From assembly GCA_001296005.1 (NCBI GenBank), contig LJHR01000008.1, forward strand, positions 1 to 64,000: a DNA stretch of 64,000 nt. Direction: 5' to 3'. The stretch comes from an alpha proteobacterium AAP38. Lineage in GTDB: Bacteria; Pseudomonadota; Alphaproteobacteria; Azospirillales; Azospirillaceae. Numbering within the stretch: position 1 is the stretch's first letter; every line of letters starts with the position of its first letter. The position numbers and the translations under genes are program-made. A model generated the notes under the pieces. That model had not been told where the DNA came from, made no database searches, and saw only the letters and a program-made list of their open reading frames with translations. Shown here piece by piece: positions 60,681-64,000 of the stretch.

Positions 60681-61739
60681 TTACTTCCACCCGGCCCGAT
60701 CCATGATCTTAAGGGCTTCGGCGTTGTTCTGGCCATAGACGCTGGCATTCAGGCTGTCGCGCTTGAACTGGCCCCAGGCGGTGACCACCGGGTGGGACGG
60801 GATGCCGGCCACCACAGGGAATTCATAATTGGCCTCGGCAAAGATCTTCTGCGCTTCCGGCGTGGCCAGGAATTCCAGGAACTTCACGGCCGTGTCGCGG
60901 TTGGGCGCATATTTGGCGATACCGGCACCGGAGATGTTCACATGCGCGCCGCGGTCCTTCTGATTGGGGAAGAACAGGCCCACCTTCTGTGCTGCCGCCT
61001 TTTCCGCCGGGTTGCTGGAATTCAGCATGCGGGCGAAATAATAGGTGTTGGAGATGGCGACATCGCCCTCACCCGCCGCCACAGCCTTGATTTGGTCGAT
61101 ATCGCCGCCCTGCGGCTTGCGCGCGAAATTGGCGGCCATGCCCTTGGCCCAGGCTTCGGTCTTTTCCGCGCCATGGGCGGCCAGGATCGAACCGGTCAGC
61201 GACTGGTTATAGACATTGGTGGAAGACCGGACCAGCAAGCGGCCCTTCCATTTCGGATCGGCCAGGTCCTCATAGGTCGACAGATCCGACGGCTTCACGC
61301 TGTCCTTGTTGTAGATCAAGACGCGGGCACGCGCCGACAAGCCGAACCAGTAGCCATCCTTCTCGCGATATTCCGCCGGCACCGCCTTTTCCAACACGGC
61401 GCTCTTCACCGGCTGGAGAACACCGGCATCCTGCGCACGCCACAGACGGCCCGCATCCACGGCCAGCAGGATATCGGCGGGGCTGTTGCGCCCTTCGGCC
61501 TTCAGGCGCTCGATAAGTTCGTCATCCTTGCCTTCGATGACATTGATCTGAATACCCGTCTCCTTCTCGAACGCGGCATAGAGAAGTTTGTCGGCATCGT
61601 AATGACGGGAGGAATAGATATTCACCTCTGCCGCACCCGCCGCCAGGGCTGGCAGCGACAGTAATGCGGCACCCAGGCCGATGCAGGCCGCCTGGCGGGT
61701 CAGGGTGCGCAACAGAGTACGGCGGGCGAACATCTTCAT
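60681..61739 (-). CDS. Iron(III) ABC transporter substrate-binding protein (FbpA-like)
   Basis: Periplasmic iron-binding protein of 352 residues with a signal peptide (GLGAALLSLPALAAGA). The mature start EVNIYSSRHYDADKLLY and the later AISNTYYFARML, with a tyrosine pair, are typical iron ligands of FbpA/FutA proteins. The start at 61739 has AGGAG six bases upstream. No permease or ATPase gene is next to it. A Fur-like box upstream suggests iron repression. Convergent with the asparaginase gene. Confidence 0.9.
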   Translation of the reverse strand: MKMFARRTLLRTLTRQAACIGLGAALLSLPALAAGAAEVNIYSSRHYDADKLLYAAFEKETGIQINVIEGKDDELIERLKAEGRNSPADILLAVDAGRLWRAQDAGVLQPVKSAVLEKAVPAEYREKDGYWFGLSARARVLIYNKDSVKPSDLSTYEDLADPKWKGRLLVRSSTNVYNQSLTGSILAAHGAEKTEAWAKGMAANFARKPQGGDIDQIKAVAAGEGDVAISNTYYFARMLNSSNPAEKAAAQKVGLFFPNQKDRGAHVNISGAGIAKYAPNRDTAVKFLEFLATPEAQKIFAEANYEFPVVAGIPSHPVVTAWGQFKRDSLNASVYGQNNAEALKIMDRAGWK

Positions 61740-61821
61740 CATCGGCTCCTGATATGGCTGGGCCATCGGCGGTTAATTCCGCCCGATATGTCGGCCCGAC
61801 CCCGCCACCTGTCAAGGTGCC

Positions 61822-61838
61822 AATGAGAGCGATTCGCA
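61822..61838 (-). promoter_or_regulatory. Candidate Fur box upstream of the iron-binding protein gene
   Basis: AATGAGAGCGATTCGCA (minus strand TGCGAATCGCTCTCATT) differs at two bases from the common Fur-site form TGCGAATCATTCTCATT. It lies about 85-100 bases before the start of the iron-binding protein gene, a plausible promoter position. Confidence 0.6.
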
Positions 61839-61978
61839 AATCAACTGACGAGTCGCCGGGTGACAACCACCGCACACCTCTGTATGTCACTGAAATAATT
61901 GATATATTTCGTCCGCGACAGCTTGCCGCGCCTGTAAGGAAACCATACTCTGCGGTTGCAACCAATCGGGGGGATGAA

Positions 61979-63232
61979 TTGACCAGCCTGCCTTTGAGCG
62001 ACGAACCCACCACGCCCGGCAGCGACGGGACGCCACCGGACAGTGATGGCATTCAGGTCGATATCGACCGGGGCTCCCTGATCGGGCTGCTGCTGCTGAA
62101 CACCTTTCTGACAATCATCACGCTGGGCATTTACCGGTTCTGGGCCCGCACCAAGGTGCGCCAGCGCCTGTGGTCCGCCGTCACCCTGCGCGGCGACCGT
62201 TTCGCCTATACCGGCACCGGCAAGGAACTGTTTATTGGCTTTCTGGTGGCGCTGGTGGTGCTGCTGCCGTTCATGGGCATTGTTGTGCTGCTGAACAGCC
62301 TGATCCCGCCGACAGCGTTCCTGCAGCAACTGGCGACACAGGTCGCCATCGGCCTGGGTGCCGGTCTGCTGGGCCTGATAGCGCTTTACTTCGCCCGCCG
62401 CTACCTGCTGACCCGCACGCAATGGCGGGGGATCCATGGGGGACAGGACCGGGCGCTGGGTCAGTTCATGTCGGTGCATCTGAAAGCCTATATCCCCTCC
62501 CTGCTGACGGGCGGCCTGATCCAGCCCTGGGCGGATGCAAAGGCCTATAATTACCGGCAGAGCATCAGTTGGTTTGGCACGGCACGATTTGGCGCCGCCG
62601 CAAAACCGGATGCGCTGTGGCATATCTGGATTCCTGCCTGGCTGCTGCTGGTGGCGGGGTATGCCACCATGATCATTCTGACCCTGCCGTTGACGGAATG
62701 GACCGAAGCCGCACAGGCGGCACAGGCCTCCGGTCTGGCTCCCCCTCCACGGCCCGACATCAACCTTCCGGGCATCTTTGCCTGCTTCGGGGCCGTGGTG
62801 ATCGGGCTGGGTCTCTGGTTTGCCTACACCGTGCGCCGCACTGTGGTGTTTCTGGGCGCAACCTGGCTGGATGACATGCGCTTCAACCTGCCCGTGGGCT
62901 GGCGGCAGGTGGTGCATGTGCCGATCATGGCCTTTGTCTTTTCCGTTGTGTCCTATCTTGTCATTATTGGTGCTGCTGCCGTGGTCGGCGCCATTTTCGG
63001 CAAATCGCTGAACATCGTGGCCTTTGTGGTCGTCCTGACCTTTGTGATGCTGGCTCTGATCAACATCCTGTCGGTCGGCTGGGTGCAGGTGGAAATGCTG
63101 CGGATCATCGGCCTGCATCTTCGTCTGCACAATATCGGCGTCCTGGATGATATCCTGAACCGTGGTCAGCCGGCCCCGACCCGGGGTGAAGGGCTGGCCG
63201 ATGCCATCGGCGATATCGGGATCGGCGGGTGA
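61979..63232 (+). CDS. DUF898 (YjgN-like) membrane protein
   Basis: Integral membrane protein of 417 residues with about seven helices. Blocks such as LLNTFLTIITLGIYRFWART, RQRLWSAVTLRGDRFAYTGT and WADAKAYNYRQSISWFG are DUF898 hallmarks. The start is TTG 61979 after GGGGGG; the frame is open upstream but without support. Its stop overlaps the GTG of an M48 peptidase gene by 4 bases, a pairing repeated in many proteobacteria. Function unknown; a link to membrane-protein quality control is plausible. Confidence 0.88.
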   Translation: MTSLPLSDEPTTPGSDGTPPDSDGIQVDIDRGSLIGLLLLNTFLTIITLGIYRFWARTKVRQRLWSAVTLRGDRFAYTGTGKELFIGFLVALVVLLPFMGIVVLLNSLIPPTAFLQQLATQVAIGLGAGLLGLIALYFARRYLLTRTQWRGIHGGQDRALGQFMSVHLKAYIPSLLTGGLIQPWADAKAYNYRQSISWFGTARFGAAAKPDALWHIWIPAWLLLVAGYATMIILTLPLTEWTEAAQAAQASGLAPPPRPDINLPGIFACFGAVVIGLGLWFAYTVRRTVVFLGATWLDDMRFNLPVGWRQVVHVPIMAFVFSVVSYLVIIGAAAVVGAIFGKSLNIVAFVVVLTFVMLALINILSVGWVQVEMLRIIGLHLRLHNIGVLDDILNRGQPAPTRGEGLADAIGDIGIGG

Positions 63233-64000
63233 CCTTGATCGACGCCACGTATGAGGATCGGCGCACGGGGCGCACCCTGCCGGTACAGCTGGATTTTCAG
63301 CACCCTTTCCTGATCATCCATCGGGAAGGGGGCGCTGAACTGGACCGCTGGAACTGGCGGGATGTGGCGCCGGTGCCTGGCCCCTTCCCCGATGACCGGC
63401 TGCGCCTGGGCCTGTCGGCGGATGCGCATGCCGTACTGGCCGTGGCGGATGCCGACCGGCTGCTGACCCTGGCACATGGGGCCGGCATGGTGCAGCCCGT
63501 CCACCGTGAACACCGCTCCCGGCGGGAGATACCGCTTTATATCTGGATCGGCGGGGCCATCCTGTCGCTGATTATCATGCTGCGCGTCGTGCTGCCGGCC
63601 CTGGCCAGCACCCTTGCCCCGCATGTGCCGGACTGGCTGCAGGCGCGGATCGGGGATCAGGTGCAGATCCTGGCCACGGCCTTCCTGACGCGGGAGGGCG
63701 GGAACCGCCATTGCGCGGCGCCGACGGGGCGCGAGGCCCTGTTGAAACTGTCCGGGCGGCTGCCCGACAGTCAGGGCCTGCGCCTGCACATAATCGACAG
63801 CGACCTGCCCAACGCCTTTGCCCTGCCCGGCGGCCATGTCAGTGTCACCACGGCCCTGATGGACAGGGCCGACGGGCCGGATGCTGTCCTGGGCGTGCTG
63901 GGCCATGAGCTGGGGCATCTGCATCACGGCCATTCCATGGAACGGGTGATGCGCTATGGCCTCAGTTCCGCGCTGATCTCCATGGTGGTCGGGGATGTTG
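63229..64000 (+). CDS. M48 family metallopeptidase (partial, runs off the window)
   Basis: An ORF open from GTG 63229 to the window end, 257 codons so far. A soluble N-terminal part (about 95 residues) is followed by a membrane helix (PLYIWIGGAILSLIIMLRVV). Then comes an M48-type domain with LPNAFALPGGHVSVTTALMD and the zinc motif HELGHLHHGHS. The histidines of HExxH are present; the third ligand lies beyond the end. Its start overlaps the DUF898 stop, so the two are co-translated and probably cooperate at the membrane. Confidence 0.88.
   Translation, partial: MTLIDATYEDRRTGRTLPVQLDFQHPFLIIHREGGAELDRWNWRDVAPVPGPFPDDRLRLGLSADAHAVLAVADADRLLTLAHGAGMVQPVHREHRSRREIPLYIWIGGAILSLIIMLRVVLPALASTLAPHVPDWLQARIGDQVQILATAFLTREGGNRHCAAPTGREALLKLSGRLPDSQGLRLHIIDSDLPNAFALPGGHVSVTTALMDRADGPDAVLGVLGHELGHLHHGHSMERVMRYGLSSALISMVVGDV

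Noticed and set aside
61841-63130. A 429-codon minus-strand ORF opposite the DUF898 gene
   Set aside because: The plus-strand protein has clear family motifs and membrane helices, whereas this frame is a Gln/His-rich shadow.

Overview
The window is a GC-rich, gene-dense bacterial chromosome segment. Gene content points to an alphaproteobacterium, most likely of the Rhodospirillales/Azospirillum-Niveispirillum type. The clues are dciA next to mutY, dsbA close to smc, hrcA-rph-rdgB, a split glycine decarboxylase (gcvPA/gcvPB), CcmAB, an AhpC/AhpD peroxidase pair and a leader RNA in front of an ornithine decarboxylase-type gene. Taxonomy is inferred from gene content only. I saw no rRNA, tRNA, insertion sequence, prophage or CRISPR array.

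Layout. 1-9.7 kb: tail of a peptide-transporter ATPase, a chemoreceptor, a TerC membrane protein, oxyR divergent from ahpC-ahpD, dciA divergent from mutY, a DUF1194 protein and a second TerC. 9.8-17.2 kb: ispH with a glycosyltransferase, a lipoprotein, then a glycine riboswitch driving gcvT-gcvH-gcvPA-gcvPB. 17.2-22.3 kb: an orphan solute-binding protein, a methyltransferase, an aminotransferase, and on the other strand a small gene-trmL-hemF-phosphatase operon. 22.4-26.7 kb: rpmB, a YhhQ-type transporter, a VapBC-like toxin-antitoxin pair, tgt and a diguanylate cyclase. 26.7-30.6 kb: a secreted protein, a flagellar rod-like protein, a TorF-type porin and the decarboxylase with its leader ORF.

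30.8-36.3 kb: ccmAB, an M23 peptidase overlapping a bactofilin, and a sigma/anti-sigma/metal-sensor operon. 36.7-41.5 kb: znuB-znuC divergent from znuA around a Zur-like box, dapB, a ModE-like regulator and a third TerC. 41.6-50.8 kb: two tandem oligopeptide-binding proteins, dsbA, an aac(3)-like gene, smc and marC. 50.8-55.3 kb: grpE-hrcA, rph, a decayed toxin with an intact antitoxin, rdgB and a VOC protein. 55.4-64 kb: an MFS transporter, a second orphan binding protein, a RibD-like reductase, a SpoU methyltransferase, an asparaginase, an iron-binding protein with a Fur-like box, and a DUF898/M48 pair cut by the window end.

The points most worth following are: a toxin-antitoxin module between rph and rdgB whose toxin has lost its start codon and carries a one-base insertion; a TGT whose substrate loop looks eukaryote-like, next to a YhhQ transporter, suggesting queuine salvage; a two-domain XRE/VapB-like antitoxin; a decarboxylase leader with a strong-RBS 36-codon ORF; and two strong intrinsic terminators with no gene in front of them, which suggests undescribed small RNAs.
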